Below, piece by piece: positions 34,831 to 45,572 of a DNA stretch of 64,000 nucleotides (its first letter is position 1; each line of letters starts with the position of its first letter). Source of the stretch: Ampelocalamus luodianensis (Eukaryota; Streptophyta; Magnoliopsida; Poales; Poaceae); contig JAYEVH010000229.1 in assembly GCA_036346255.1 (NCBI GenBank), forward strand, positions 1 to 64,000. Reading direction: 5' to 3'. The position numbers were made by a program, and so were the translations under genes. The notes beneath the pieces are model-generated. The model did no database searches, was not told the origin of the DNA, and saw only the letters and a program-made list of their open reading frames with translations.

Positions 34831-35230
34831 ATTTCCTTTTTCGACCAAGTGTGGTCGTAACTATGGACCTGATTGTAGGTCTGCTTTGAGCTTTCATGGT
34901 TATGTGAATGATCCAAGAATGTATCTGTGTGTGCTATCTACGGATCCAGGGAATGACACAACTTGACACAGTGGATTCCAAATTCCAAATTTGGGGTCCA
35001 ACACCTTCTTGTGTTTGTCGCCACGGCCTCCTCAAGGTTGTGATATGTTTCTTTGTCACCCTAGTCTTTTTGCATGGCTGCATGCAGCACCTACGCATGC
35101 ATCCATGCTTTCTCTAGCCATGCCATGGCCACCCATTCGTCTATGCCCATGTCTCCCGACCACCATGCACTCCGTTGGTGTCCGCCATAATTGAGTTTGA
35201 TCTGTCCAGCAACATATTCTCTATGTCTCT
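34831..35230. other. Junction between nested insertions and short-LTR element interior
   Basis: No gene was found. From about 35010 the sequence resembles the interior at 30170-30270 (CTAGCCATGCC..., GTCTCCC, CACTCCG...TCCGCC), so it is probably interior of the short-LTR element. The exact right end of the nested material is not resolved. Confidence 0.35.
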
Positions 35231-35330
35231 CTCTCTTACCACATACATGCATCCATATTATGCTCTCTTGCCACATACATGCATCCATATTATGCTCTCT
35301 TGCCACATACATGCATCCATATTATGCTTA
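35231..35330. repeat. 32-bp tandem repeat, three copies
   Basis: CCACATACATGCATCCATAT occurs at 35239, 35271 and 35303, an exact 32-base period. Because 32 is not a multiple of three, the open frame across it (35175-35873) repeats in different phases, arguing against coding. Confidence 0.88.
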
Positions 35331-36043
35331 CTCCTTCTGCATGCCATTATGCATGCATGTGTTCTTAATTCTTTTCATCTGCTGCCTCTTCCTTGCCATC
35401 CCATCTCTTGCCTCAGGTTTTTTTTCTGTACGGAAGGCTTTGGAGCAACAGATAGTCTCCAAAAGATAGGATCCAATCTATATAGTTTGTTGCCACGTTC
35501 CCTGATCTTCTCCTTTTTCTTTCTTCCGAGGAAAATTCCTCATCTCCTCCTCGCAGCACCTCTGCTCCCGGCAGCCGTCCTCGCCTCTACTTGTGCTCGC
35601 CAACGACCTCCTTTCCTGTTTGCTACTGACTCTCTCGCCTGCTTCCTCAATCTTTTTCCCTACTGTTCTCAAAGGTGTCCCTCTCCTTCTCACTTTTGGT
35701 TATGCACGTGCACCACCCGTCTACTTCGGCAACTGTCGTGCTGCATGACCCTCTCTCTTGTGCTAATCTACGCACCACCACCGTCGCTGAGTCATCTCAC
35801 TATTGATGCTCCTGCATATTCCTCGACATTGGTGACCGATCTGTGTTGCCTCGATTACGGTGACCTTCCTTGACTACGACGACCTTCCTCGACTACAGCG
35901 ACCTCCCACGACTACTACCTCAACAGCAGACAACTTCACCATCTGCTCTTCGCATGGCACTCCTCGTCAGCTTCTACTCCAACTTGAGCATCCTCGTCGG
36001 CTTATTCTCTAGCCTAAGTGTCCGCGACGCTCCCGTTTCAACT
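35331..36043 (+). other. Interior 3' part of short-LTR element, no gene
   Basis: The stretch is C/T-rich with a 232-residue open frame (35175-35873) that is low-complexity and lacks family features. It leads directly into the purine tract and 3' LTR, so it is treated as element interior. Confidence 0.45.
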
Positions 36044-36052
36044 GCGGGGGGA
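36044..36052 (+). other. Polypurine tract of short-LTR element
   Basis: GCGGGGGGA immediately precedes the TGTTAGAG start of the right LTR, as expected for a plus-strand primer. Confidence 0.8.
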
Positions 36053-36243
36053 TGTTAGAGTATACATCTTGTGTAACAAGACTATTAGAGATAAAATAGA
36101 ATCAGTTATGATTTTTATCCATTTCCTTTCTTATCTCTAGTAGATTGAATACTTGAGCTCCAAGTCACCTTGTACTCTACATATATGCCCTCAGAGCTTC
36201 AAGCAATATCAATCTAACTATTCCGACTATTCTATCTCCTTCA
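36053..36243 (+). repeat. 3' LTR of short-LTR element
   Basis: The 191-base copy of 29753-29949 ends ATCTCCTTCA and is followed by CTTAT. Confidence 0.85.
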
Positions 36244-36296
36244 CTTATAAGTGGGAAAGTGTGGTGTCTTTTGTCTCGCACCTAAAAATCTCCTTA

Positions 36297-36370
36297 GGGC
36301 TTGTTTGAGAACCCCAAATTCCCGGCCCATCGTGGGATGGGCTGGGAATTTGGGGTTCCCAAACAAGGCC
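36297..36370. mobile_element. Tourist-like hairpin MITE with TTA target duplication
   Basis: The 74-base unit folds almost completely on itself: GGGCTTGTTTGAGAACCCC pairs with GGGGTTCCCAAACAAGGCC, and the inner GGCCCATCG pairs with the GATGGGCT region. It is flanked by TTA at 36294-36296 and 36371-36373. The TIR and TTA target are those of PIF/Harbinger (Tourist) MITEs. Confidence 0.8.
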
Positions 36371-36455
36371 TTAATTAGGTATACTCCCATCCAGCCACGA
36401 TGGGCTAGGAATTTGGGGTTCCCAAACAAGGCCTTAATTAGGTATACTCTCATCG
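36336..36455. repeat. 63-bp tandem duplication of MITE half plus flank
   Basis: GATGGGCT at 36336 recurs at 36399, and the following 55 bases (through AAACAAGGCCTTAATTAGGT) repeat with few changes. The duplication covers the right arm of the MITE and about 27 bases of flank. Confidence 0.85.
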
Positions 36456-36712
36456 AGCCAATAGCATAATGAACTAGCCAAGCTCTCTTGGTGTAGGGGA
36501 AGCGGATAGGATGGTGCTAATTAACCATAAAAAATAGTATAAGAAGCATAGGGCTTGTGGAGCTAAGGAAATTTGGTGCCCAGAAAGACATTTAAGATGC
36601 CATCACCAATACATCCAGGAAACTACAGAGTGCACCTCAAATAACAAAAGGACAAAGCCAAATAGCGAGAAAAGTTGCAATAAGAATCTATACAAGGTAA
36701 GCTACCAATGAG
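36456..36712. other. Spacer, nothing recognised
   Basis: This is mixed-composition sequence without supported frames, repeats or transposon ends. Confidence 0.3.
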
Positions 36713-37290
36713 ATGGCGACGCTCGCCTCCTCCATCGCCGCCCTTCCCTTCCCACTCGCCCGACCGCCGCCACCCCTCAATCACTTGCCATCCCCACCTC
36801 CTCCTCCCCACCCCACCTAGCCCCACCTCACCCAAAACCCCATCCCAACCCCTAGATCCAGATCTACCCCATTCGGTGGAGGCCCGTTGCCACCACCGCC
36901 TTGGCGCGGCGCCGGCCACCTCAACAGCGGCGACCACCCACCTGAAGCAGAGGAGGTACCGAGACGCCGCTAGCCACCGTGGGAAGCCCTACCTCGGCAA
37001 AACACGCCACGCTTCCTCGTCTCTACGCCGGCCCCCTCGACAACCGCGGCCTCCACCACGAGGAAGAGGATGTCGCGGAACTGCATGCAAGTCACCAGGG
37101 GCTCGCGGATCCTCATCCGGGCTCGCCTCCACTGCCCCTGCGACTCTTGAGTCCTAACCCGTCACCCCCGCTCACGAGGCCCCAACCACCAACTTTCAAG
37201 ATGGCCATTACCCCCCGCATCCTACAGCACCCCCAACCACCACCCTTCAATGCGAATGCCACCCCTACCTCGGCTCAAATCAACTATTAC
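36713..37290 (+). other. GC-rich exon-like segment, possible gene fragment
   Basis: From ATG 36713 the frame gives MATLASSIAALPFPLARPPP, which looks like a plastid transit peptide start, but it stops after 35 codons (TAG, about 36818). Another frame (36979-37365) is open and runs into the retrotransposon LTR. Base composition (C-rich, many CCG/CTC codons) resembles first exons of grass genes. It could be a captured or truncated host exon next to the Tat LTR, or merely GC-rich transposon DNA. I do not recognise a product. Confidence 0.25.
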
Positions 37291-37295
37291 CATGA

Positions 37296-37980
37296 TGTCG
37301 ACGATCAAGACGTCGATCTTACGAAAATAAAAGGAGAAAATGACGTGAAAAATCTGGGGAGATAATGGGACTGCTCTTTTATTAGTATGAACTGGGATTT
37401 ACAGGGGATGCCTCCTGACTAGATGGTGAACTACTTGTGTTTACACTGAGAGCACTACTTGTTATCTTACAATGCCAGACTTAAAACACGAATCTAAGGT
37501 CTATGCTTCAGTCTGATGCACGTGTCCTTTTGCTTCGTCCATGCTCCATCTTTAAATAGCTCTTGAAAAGGTGGCAGTTACTTCTGGAGAAGACGTCTGG
37601 TGTGAAGCGTCGCGACTAGTCGGAGTTAAATGACGGTTGATGGAAAGTCAACCGTTCGGCGGTTGTATGCTTATGAGATACTTAATCGTATGGTGGTTGT
37701 TCATCAGTGTTTCAGGATAAGAAACATCGTGTGGTATAGAATATGCACGTGTTCCATTCATCACACGATAGAGAATATACCGAATCGGCCCAAATATCGC
37801 TCATACCTTTTACTTAGTAGTTTTCCGGTCGAGCTTGGCACAGCCTTCGTCCACTGGTACCTATGTGTAACCTCCGAATCTCTACGACTAGAGAGGTCGT
37901 GCACCTCAGGGGTTATGACCATGAAGACGTATGGTCTGTTATGTATTAAAAATAATACATAGAGGTTTTAATCCTCGTCA
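37296..37980 (-). repeat. 3' LTR of Tat-lineage element
   Basis: On the minus strand it starts TGACGAGGATTAAAACCTC (37980 downward) and continues to CGTCTTGATCGTCGACA at 37296. It aligns with the plus-strand LTR at 54950-55583, including ATACGTCTTCATGGTC, the CCTCGAGA/CTCCCCAGA region and TTTTCGTAAGATCGACGTC. The length of 685 bases is slightly longer than the partner. Confidence 0.85.
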
Positions 37981-37993
37981 GCTTGCCCCCGAA
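37981..37993 (-). other. Polypurine tract of Tat element
   Basis: The minus strand reads GTTCGGGGGCAAGC directly before the LTR start TGACGAGG. This fixes the element orientation and shows that the interior lies to the right. Confidence 0.8.
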
Positions 37994-38322
37994 CTTTAAA
38001 TGAATAGGTCGTGTGAACACCTTTCTTCCGATGAAGTCGATCGAATCGACGCCATTAAATGCAATGACATTTGAAGCGGTTTATATTCACTTTAAAGTTG
38101 AGAACTTGCCTTGGGAATCGAAGAGTTTTTGCGTCCGTTGGAAAAAAGATTTTTGTCCGTTGGACTTTTTGGGTAACTATTGATTGCAGTTAGAAATTCT
38201 GAAGCTATAAAAACCCCTTTGTAGACTTAGGGTTTTTTCACTTCCTGCTTTCCCTCTTCATCTCCCGAGTAAAAAACTGCCTCCGACCTCCTTTTCTTTC
38301 CTCATCCAAAAGAAACTTGACC

Positions 38323-41233
38323 ATGTCGGACCAAATCACTAACTGGTCGGTTTTCGACTTGAGCGAGAAGAAGCTAGAGAGCTTGGAGAAGATCGGGATG
38401 CTTCCCAGCAAGAGTCTGACTTCTTGGAGATCAGCGGCTAGAGAACATTCCCCGAGCAATGAAAATGGAGAAATTCCGATTTTCCTTGCATATATTGAAT
38501 GCGGATTTAGATTGCCAATCCACCCCTTTCTTCCCAAAGTTTTGGAGAATTATGGAGTCGAATTGGTAAATCTTGCTCTCAATGCTATCGCCAATCTCAA
38601 CATTTTCATCTATCTCTCGCAGCGCATTTGGGGATTCCCCGGATCCGGATCTATTCAAGTACTACTACAGGATGACAAAGTCTAGAAAGACGATTGGGAC
38701 ACCTGGAGAGTGCACCTTGCGCCTCCATGACGGAAAAGCCGATGAGTACATCTTCATGTACTCAAAATCTTCGTGGTCGTCGTGGAAGAAGAGTTGGTTC
38801 TATATGATGGTCACGAAGAAAGACAGCCTTTATTATTCTGGTAAGAAGGCGGTCGAGAATCCGAGATGACGCTCCTCCACGGAGAAGGAGGGAAAGATAA
38901 AGAGATGGGCCGAAGCTATCAAGCTTCTTAGTGTCAGGGGTCTAACATCCTGGCACGTAGTGAAGGATTTTTCCATGCGCCGGATTAGTCCTTTGAAGGC
39001 CCGAGCACACCGGATGCTCTAGTATATTGGTCGTGATGATACGACCAAAGATTCCAAAGAGGGTAAGCGTGATTCCGACCAGTTTGCCTATATTAGTTGA
39101 TTATTTCTGTATCCTTAAGTATTTTATTTTACCTTTACAGCTTTATCTTCTGACAAGATTAGAAGCCGAATCAAAATGATATGCGCCGGAGAGCCTGGCG
39201 ACAAGGCTAGTTTCCCCCGGATCTTAGCGGCTGTTTCCGCCAAAGAGAGGATCGAGAGACTTAAGGTAAGACTATCAACTTTGCTTTTTTTCCTTTGTCG
39301 TACATATTATTTCTGATCGGTATACCATAAATCCTCTTTGATGTGTAGTCGGTCGGGTTGAGGATCAATAAGGCCACTGAAAGGTGTGAGCCGATTGATG
39401 ATCCGACCACCCCTACGACCATACAGGATGTCAGCCTTCCAGAGGTAGGTGACCGAACATGAATAATATTTAGGCAAATGATTTTTATCGCCTAATTATC
39501 TTTGATGATTTATTTAGGCGGATGTCGTACCCTCCAGCAAGGTCGCTGAGGACCCACCAGTGGCTACTAAGGCTACTGTTTTGAAGATCGACAAATCTAC
39601 ACCTACTGATCCGGCGATCAGGGACCTTATCCTTGACCAACTGGTCGTGGATATTGCTTCTGATTTTCAATCAGTAGATGTGCAAGATCTAGTCAATCCG
39701 CCGTTCGTAACAAGTGAAATTGGTTGAGAAGAAAAGGAAAGCCAGCGCAACGGATTTTACTCCGATGCGTTACAAGGTCAAACTCAAAAAATCGACCAGG
39801 TATATTTAAATGAAGAAGTCATGTACATACATACCTTGGATATTTTGATATGTTGGAACCTTGATCTTCCTTACTTTCTTCTTTCGTAGATCTTCTAGTG
39901 TTCTAGTTGTTTCCGACCAGAACACCCCTCAGGAAAAGGTTCCTGGGGAAGAGATGGTCATGGCGGTTCCTGATCAGGACACTCCTCAGGCTAAGACTAC
40001 AGAGGATGAAGTGGTTAAAGAAGCCCCTGAGCAGGTTTTAGTACCGACATCTGCTCAGGATCCTCTAGTGATCCTCACTCCATCTCCGGAGGTAGTCATC
40101 TCCAGAGATCCTCAACAGGTTCCACCTCCTCTTGGAAATACTCCTCAGGCTAACAAGTTTCCTTCCCCCCCCCCCCCCCGATTTATTGAGGATAAGGAAC
40201 TTGACGAGGCCTAGGGAAAGATATCGGACCGTCAAGTTGAGATGGGTCCAAATATGATTTTTGCTGAATATAATGACGTAGCAATTCGGGTAAGTGTTCT
40301 ACGACCATCGTTATAATTCTTTCTTTTGAAGTTTCTTTGAAAACTTACCAAAGAAAAGGACTTATTTTTGTAGCATATGGTCGAAAACTACGCTGTGGTC
40401 GGAGGACTGACCCAGCGAATAAAAACTCTGGAGCAAAAGCATTCCGAATTGAGAAGTAAGAACTTTTCTCTTTTAGCTTGATTGCCTACATTTTATCATA
40501 CTGCTCCTCTTTCATAACTCAATCTTTTCTTTCTATTATATTTGATAGATTTAGAGAAAATTAAAGAAGATGTTGTGGCTAAGGAAGCCATAATAATAAA
40601 ACTTAGGGAAGAAAATCAAAGTAAAGACCGGTCGATCGAGCATGCGATGACAGGCAAAAGGAGGTTTTCGACTCTTGTGAGAAGAAAATCAAAGGTAACT
40701 GATCGTAGACTTAACCAACATCCCATGACTCCAATTTTAAAGTGTGTGTTGACCCTCTTTTTTTATCCACTCGTGCAGAAAAAACTGAAGCACTTGAACG
40801 AACGGAAAGAACCCTCGAGTTTGAGCATGGCCAAGGGGCTGAACTTAATCGGAGTCTTGAGGACAAAGTCAAGGCTCTGAACAAGATGCTCTTCGACTGG
40901 GCCTGGAACGAATCGCCCATTCTAAGAGACCTGGAGAGAATCAATTTTCGACCATCAACTCAAGATCTCAAGAAAGTGATAACACTCTTTCGAGAGAACC
41001 ATGCTAGGACAATGAAGAAAGCCATCGCGAATGGAGTTAATGTTGCCTTGGCAAAACTGAAAGCTTCTGACCCCTCTGTTCGTCTTGGAGCTATTGAAGA
41101 AGACTTCGATTGCTCCGAAGATGAAGCAACAAAACTTCTCGAGGAAGTAAGGCCTCTCGGAAAGAAAGTTGCTGAGAAAATGAAAGTCGGATCTCCATCA
41201 CGCAGCGACCAGTCTGGTAGTTCTGACAAGTAG
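38323..41233 (+). pseudogene. Antisense extra ORF of Tat element, eight exons (PF04195-like)
   Basis: The gene-like ORF is antisense to the retrotransposon. Predicted exons: 38323-39062, 39141-39265, 39349-39444, 39518-39799, 39890-40289, 40374-40455, 40549-40694, 40779-41233; every intron is GT-AG. Exon 1 (MSDQITNWSVFDLSEKKLES) includes FLAYIECGFRLPIHPF, DPDLFKYYYRM and SWKKSWFYMM, matching the plant 'putative gypsy type transposon' domain PF04195. Exon 5 is Pro/Gln-rich; exons 6-8 are charged coiled coil. Breaks: a phase change near 38620, in-frame TGA near 38867 and TAG near 39021. Function is unknown; similar antisense ORFs are known in grass Tat elements. Confidence 0.8.
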
Positions 41234-41425
41234 ATGGATGTAAAATTTAAACTTTGTAAATGAAACTTACCTTTTATCATCAATGAAGTTCTTGTTTTGT
41301 CTTATCAATGTTATTAAATACTCATATATCTCCTAGCCCCCGACTGCTTATATTAGTAGATGAACTTTACTAAAGAAGCAGTAGACCAAGAAACTGAGTA
41401 ATAATGATGACCATGGTAGAAGTGC

Positions 41426-41852
41426 ATCTTTTCTCTATTTTTCTTCTGCTTTATTAATATAATGGGTAGCTCTCCTGCCTATTCATTTCAAAAAATAAAT
41501 CTCACCCTGTTGCTTCATCTGAACGATGCTCGACTGGAAGGGTGGTGAGGTGATTTGTGCAACTTGGATCGAGAGCTTGAATAAGATGAGGGGGAGGGTG
41601 CACCATGGTCATTAAAGAAGAGCTTCCCACCGGAAGGGGAAGCGATAGACGCCATAACCACAATAGGAAGCTCACTTGGGATATTATTACTAGGGGTAGA
41701 GTTACCTTGTTGTCGATGTAGGGAAAGAAATTGCCATCAAGCCTAGGAGGATGAAGGCAGAAGGAGCCATGGCGAAGGGAGCACCAGATTGTACAGAGGA
41801 GGAAAAATGATCCCAATATCCAAGGAAAACACATGTGCTCTCGCAAGGAAAA
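41426..41852. other. Spacer, no supported gene
   Basis: The minus-strand frame 41502-41846 lacks recognisable features. The plus strand contains CTTCCCACCGGAAGG and similar short patches. No repeat ends are visible. Confidence 0.3.
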
Positions 41853-41856
41853 CTCA

Positions 41857-42182
41857 GGCCTTGTTTGGATAACTGCGAGTATCGCCGCTGCTGTCGCGAG
41901 AGTGGGAAGAGATGGTGTCTCTGGAATCGATAGCGAGGGAGGGAGGCAGCGCCTTCACCTGTTCGCGAGAGGGGATAGGACGGTATGCGAGCAAGGAACG
42001 GGCGTGGAAAAAAAACTCGCCTCGATGACAAGAGAATTTTCCCCCGGGGAACGGACGAGAATGGCTGAGATTTTCCCCACCCGGCCTCATCCAAATGCCC
42101 TCGCAAGCTGGGGAGGGAAAACACCCCTACTGGGGTTGTTCCACATGGATTAGGCTAGGATCCTAGTCCATCAAAACAAGCC
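41857..42182. mobile_element. MITE-like element with GGCCTTGTTTGGAT ends
   Basis: The ends GGCCTTGTTTGGAT and (reverse) GGCTTGTTTTGAT are inverted repeats with two or three mismatches, flanked by CTCA at 41853-41856 and 42183-42186. The interior is GC-rich. The TIR resembles PIF/Harbinger MITEs, but the 3- to 4-base CTCA target differs from the usual TTA/TAA. The frames within are not supported. Confidence 0.55.
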
Positions 42183-42597
42183 CTCATAGATATCTGCATG
42201 TTCCACATTTTATTTTGAGTGCATTGAACAGTTTTATACATGAGTTGCTCAAGCTCGGAAAATTACAATATTAGCAAGGGCAATGCTATGCTCCATGCGT
42301 CTGACGCCAAGGAAAAAAAATCAAACACCTTGCTCCAGCAGTCTAGCTGTCCTACACTTCCCCACCTTATATGCATTCTCCACCACTCATTCAGACGTTC
42401 AGTCTTATCTTGTCCCATTTCTTCTCCACGGTCAACACCTCCTTCTAAGCTTCCTTCTCACTCATGACTAAAATTAGACACCTTATTGTGCACTCATCTA
42501 CTCACCTCCTCCTCATCTTTCTTCTTCCTATTCTCCACTACCTCGATTCCTCTGTCCTCTGGTGACTCGACACTAGGGGAGCTCGCCATCGCCTCGC

Positions 42598-42657
<60 letters not shown>

Positions 42658-42829
42658 CCTCCCTCCTTCCCCCATCAGATTGCGGTTTAGGTAGGCCACA
42701 AACCCATCAGATCTGGGCTGCCAGCGACAAGGCATCCCGTCGATCGCCTCCTACTACTTCTACCACGATTTCACCCCTTTCCGCCGTTGTTGCCTCCATC
42801 TTCTCTAGTGGGTTTCGTTGGCATGTCTA
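42183..42829. other. No gene; contains a (TC)27 microsatellite
   Basis: A pure TC tract runs at 42601-42654. The frames around it (42486-42830 plus, 42538-42735 minus with RERERE) are open only because of the tract. Left of it is AT-rich sequence resembling 48720-48770 (TGAGTTGCTC...AAATTACAA...AGCAA). Confidence 0.6.
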
Positions 42830-43570
42830 AAAATTTGTTGCACCATATTTCCTCGATTATTGCCAAAAATATTTTATTTTGTGGCATTATCTCTACTCAA
42901 ATTTGTTGCTGCAAGAGGTATTGTTGCGATGTTACCTTCTATTTTTGTGATGTTTGCGAAGGTAAGATGAATTGTTGTAGGTGTAGCCTCGCCTCGAGCC
43001 GAATCTAGACATATCGGTGACAAGGCGGTGGTGTGGGCCGGCCGCCGACTTGTCTTCCCATCATGATGCCAGAATTATTGCAATTGGTAAGTCGAGTTGT
43101 TGCGACCGTTGCTTCTTGTTGTTGCAACACATTGATACAAATATTTTAGGTGTTCGGCCGCTTTTTCAATATGTTACATCAATCTTTTGTTTTTGTTGGG
43201 ATCTGTTTCTTCTATTATTGTATTGATAGTTCTCATGTGTAATTTTTTTTATATTTTTGTTGTGGATATTGAGCTAATTTGTTGCACGAGAATATTTTTT
43301 TTATTGCGGTGGGTCTATTGTTTTATTGCAACATTTTGTTTGCCATGGAATGGTGAAACAAAATGAGATTGTGTTGCATGCTCTAATAATCATTGTTGTG
43401 ATGTTCTATAATTTTTGTTGCGTCTTCTATAATTTTTGTTGCGTCTTGAGAGTGAATGTTGTAGTGTTGTAACACAATATTTTTGTTGCACCGGATGTGG
43501 ATTTGTTGCAGGTTTACTAAATAATTGTTGCTCCTCACCGATTTTTGTTGCGCTAGATCGGATGGCTAAT
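42830..43570. repeat. TTGTTGC-rich interspersed motif region
   Basis: The heptamer TTGTTGC occurs about 11 times in 740 bases, always on the plus strand, in AT-rich context. A perfect local duplication TATAATTTTTGTTGCGTCTT lies near 43405-43446. I do not recognise a family. Short frames are unsupported. Confidence 0.5.
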
Positions 43571-44091
43571 ATTGACCATTTTAAGTCAGATCCGAAGGTG
43601 GAGAGGAGCGTACATCTGGGCGCTAGTCACCCCTATTAGTAATTACTTAATGAAATCTCGATAGACTTACGATCTTTTGGCTACACAAAAAACATTCTAC
43701 AAGCATCCAAACTCAAAACTTGCTCTATATCACTGGTCATTACACGGGGGTGCAAACATAGTGTGTCATCTAGCTTTGCATACTCTATAACAGGGCAAAA
43801 TTTTCAATTTTTCAAAATTAGAAGATTGTCGCAAAAATTTGAATTTCTTTTGAAATCCGGAGGAATTCAACCTCTAGCCTCCTTCTCCCTGTAATATTAT
43901 GGCATAACCACTAAGGAAGCGTATTTTCATGAAATATGCTTTTCTTTGTACCTTTGCCTGTCCCAGCCGAAGCCGCCTCCTCACCGCCTCTCTATGTCAT
44001 CTCCTTCGCCTGCGCCAAACCATGCTCTCACACAATGCCGCTCAGACCGCATGATGCATATTTTGACTAACATGGATCAGGTTACGAAGAA
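43571..44091. other. Spacer, nothing firm
   Basis: This is AT-rich sequence with tRNA-unlike short hairpins. The frame 43946-44131 (MYLCLSQPKPPPHRL...) is low-complexity and cut by the solo LTR. No transposon ends are seen. Confidence 0.3.
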
Positions 44092-44095
44092 CTTG

Positions 44096-45572
44096 TGTTC
44101 GGAAACGATTTATTGGTCTATTGTTGTGTAGGAGGCTTAATGGTCAACGACAGTCAACAGTGACGATGATCGAGACTAGGCTTGGAGAGCTGAGGTCTAG
44201 AACGACCGAGTATGTCGGGTAAAGTCATTGGACTCAAACATAGCGCAAGATGGACAAGGATGATTGAATGAGAAGTTTGGTACGACAGGTTGGATCAAGC
44301 GCGGGTCGATGCAAGTGCCATGGTGATTTCGATGGGAGCGGATGGGAGAGACTTGTCGATATGAAGAGAGTCATTGATCAACCTACATGTGGTGACTCAT
44401 ATGATTTCTTTACAATGATTGGGCTCGGTCTTTGGAGAAGGACCGAGAGGGGGTATTATTGTATCTTTACCGAAATATCGCCTTGGTGACTTTTGGCAAA
44501 ACAAGGCGCAAAACAAAGCGTAAGGAGAGGCGCTTTAGGTCAAGTGAAGATGGAGCTCACAAAGAGATGGATGCGGAAAACCCGGTTCATCATATGCTTT
44601 GAGAAGCATGTGTGAGTATAGAACCATTTGTATGTGAGCTTAACTGGTGCGCTTATAGTTTTCTCTAAGCCTAGCCTCCACTATAAAAGGAGGTGAACTA
44701 TTTGCCCTTTGAAGCCTTTCATGTGTAAACCCTAATTTGTGATTTGAGGGAAAGTAGAGTAAATAAGGCTACAGTTTGTGAGAGATAGATTGATTGAGTG
44801 CTGAAGTATTGAGCTTTTATCCTCCGTGGGGTAGTGGTTGTAAACCAATATTTTTCTAAAATCAATCCAAGCAACATTTCCTCAAAATGAATTTTTTCTT
44901 GTTCTTGCTCTCTCTTTGATACTTTTTGGGATTTTGTTTGTTTCTTTTGTTTTCTTGATCTTCATATGTGTGGTTTAGTTTGCTAGGACATGTGGGAATA
45001 TATTTAGGATCATCTTGATCATCATTCTCCCACGAGCAAGTTTTTTGGATCAAAGTTTAAATTTCACTGGTTTTCGTGCCTTCTTGACCCTATCTAAGAA
45101 ATTCATGGAACCTTAGCTTCGATCTTCCCGATCGTTGATTGGAATAGGTTTCTGACCTTCTTGATGAGCTATGGTTAAAATTTCAAGCGATTTGAATCAC
45201 CAAGTAGGAAATTAGATCTTTTTGTGATCTTCGCGGGCTAGTGTCAGGGCACCAGCGGTCAAACCTCCACCATAGGCGGTCAAACCGCCCAGTCAAACCG
45301 GCCAGCAAGGGCGGTCGGACCAGCCGGCCACAGGTTAGACCGGCCATGAGGGAAGTCTGATCGGGCGTGTGCCGCCTTGAGCCATTTTGCTGATTTTCGG
45401 TTCTTTTGCTTCCAGGGTTTATCGGTTTCAACGGAAGACTTTCGCTGTGCTTGTGTTGATCTTTATAGCTTTCGTAGTTATTGAGGAGAACAAGAAGTTG
45501 AAATCGGTCAATTGTCGAAAAAGAGTATAGCTCCTATCCACCCTCCCCTCTAGTCGCCGTTCTGGTCCAACA
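44096..45572 (+). mobile_element. Solo LTR of a copia (Sirevirus-like) element
   Basis: It starts TGTTCGG and ends GGTCCAACA, with the phrase CCCTCCCCTCTAGTCGCC before the end, the same phrase type as the copia LTR end at 26910. A CTATAAAAGG box lies at about 44681, followed by a leader. CTTGT occurs on both flanks (44092-44096 overlapping the first base, and 45573-45577), a target duplication if one T is missing. No PBS follows the end, so this is a solo LTR. Confidence 0.75.

Larger units (their letters stand above)
29753..36243 (+). mobile_element. Short-LTR non-autonomous retrotransposon with nested insertions
   Basis: Two direct repeats of about 195 bases (29753-29949 and 36053-36243) start TGTTA(A)GAGTATAC and end CTCC(C)TTCA. 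The left one is followed by a PBS and the right one is preceded by a purine tract. Flanking pentamers are TTTAT and CTTAT, a plausible duplication with one mismatch. The interior next to each LTR has no gag or pol of its own, so the element is non-autonomous. Foreign gypsy pieces and minisatellites (30559 to about 34990) account for most of its length. Confidence 0.8.
37296..41425 (-). mobile_element. 3' part of a Tat-lineage gypsy element
   Basis: Contains the 3' LTR (37296-37980), the PPT and the antisense extra ORF on the plus strand. The right limit is where similarity to the second Tat element (reverse complement of about 62620-64000) ends, after ATGATGACCATGGTA near 41420. The pol region is missing, so this is a truncated copy. 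Confidence 0.82.

Noticed and set aside
34990..35020. CCAACA at 35010 as the right end and duplication of the gypsy starting at 30559
   Set aside because: The pentamer CAACA matches the left flank, but the preceding bases do not resemble the LTR end ATCTGACA, so the match is not enough.
35175..35873. 232-codon open frame as a gene
   Set aside because: It is low-complexity C/T-rich sequence crossing a 32-base repeat in three phases, inside the interior of a short-LTR element, with no family features.
42486..42830. Frames with Ser-Leu or Arg-Glu repeats
   Set aside because: They are products of the (TC)27 tract, not proteins.
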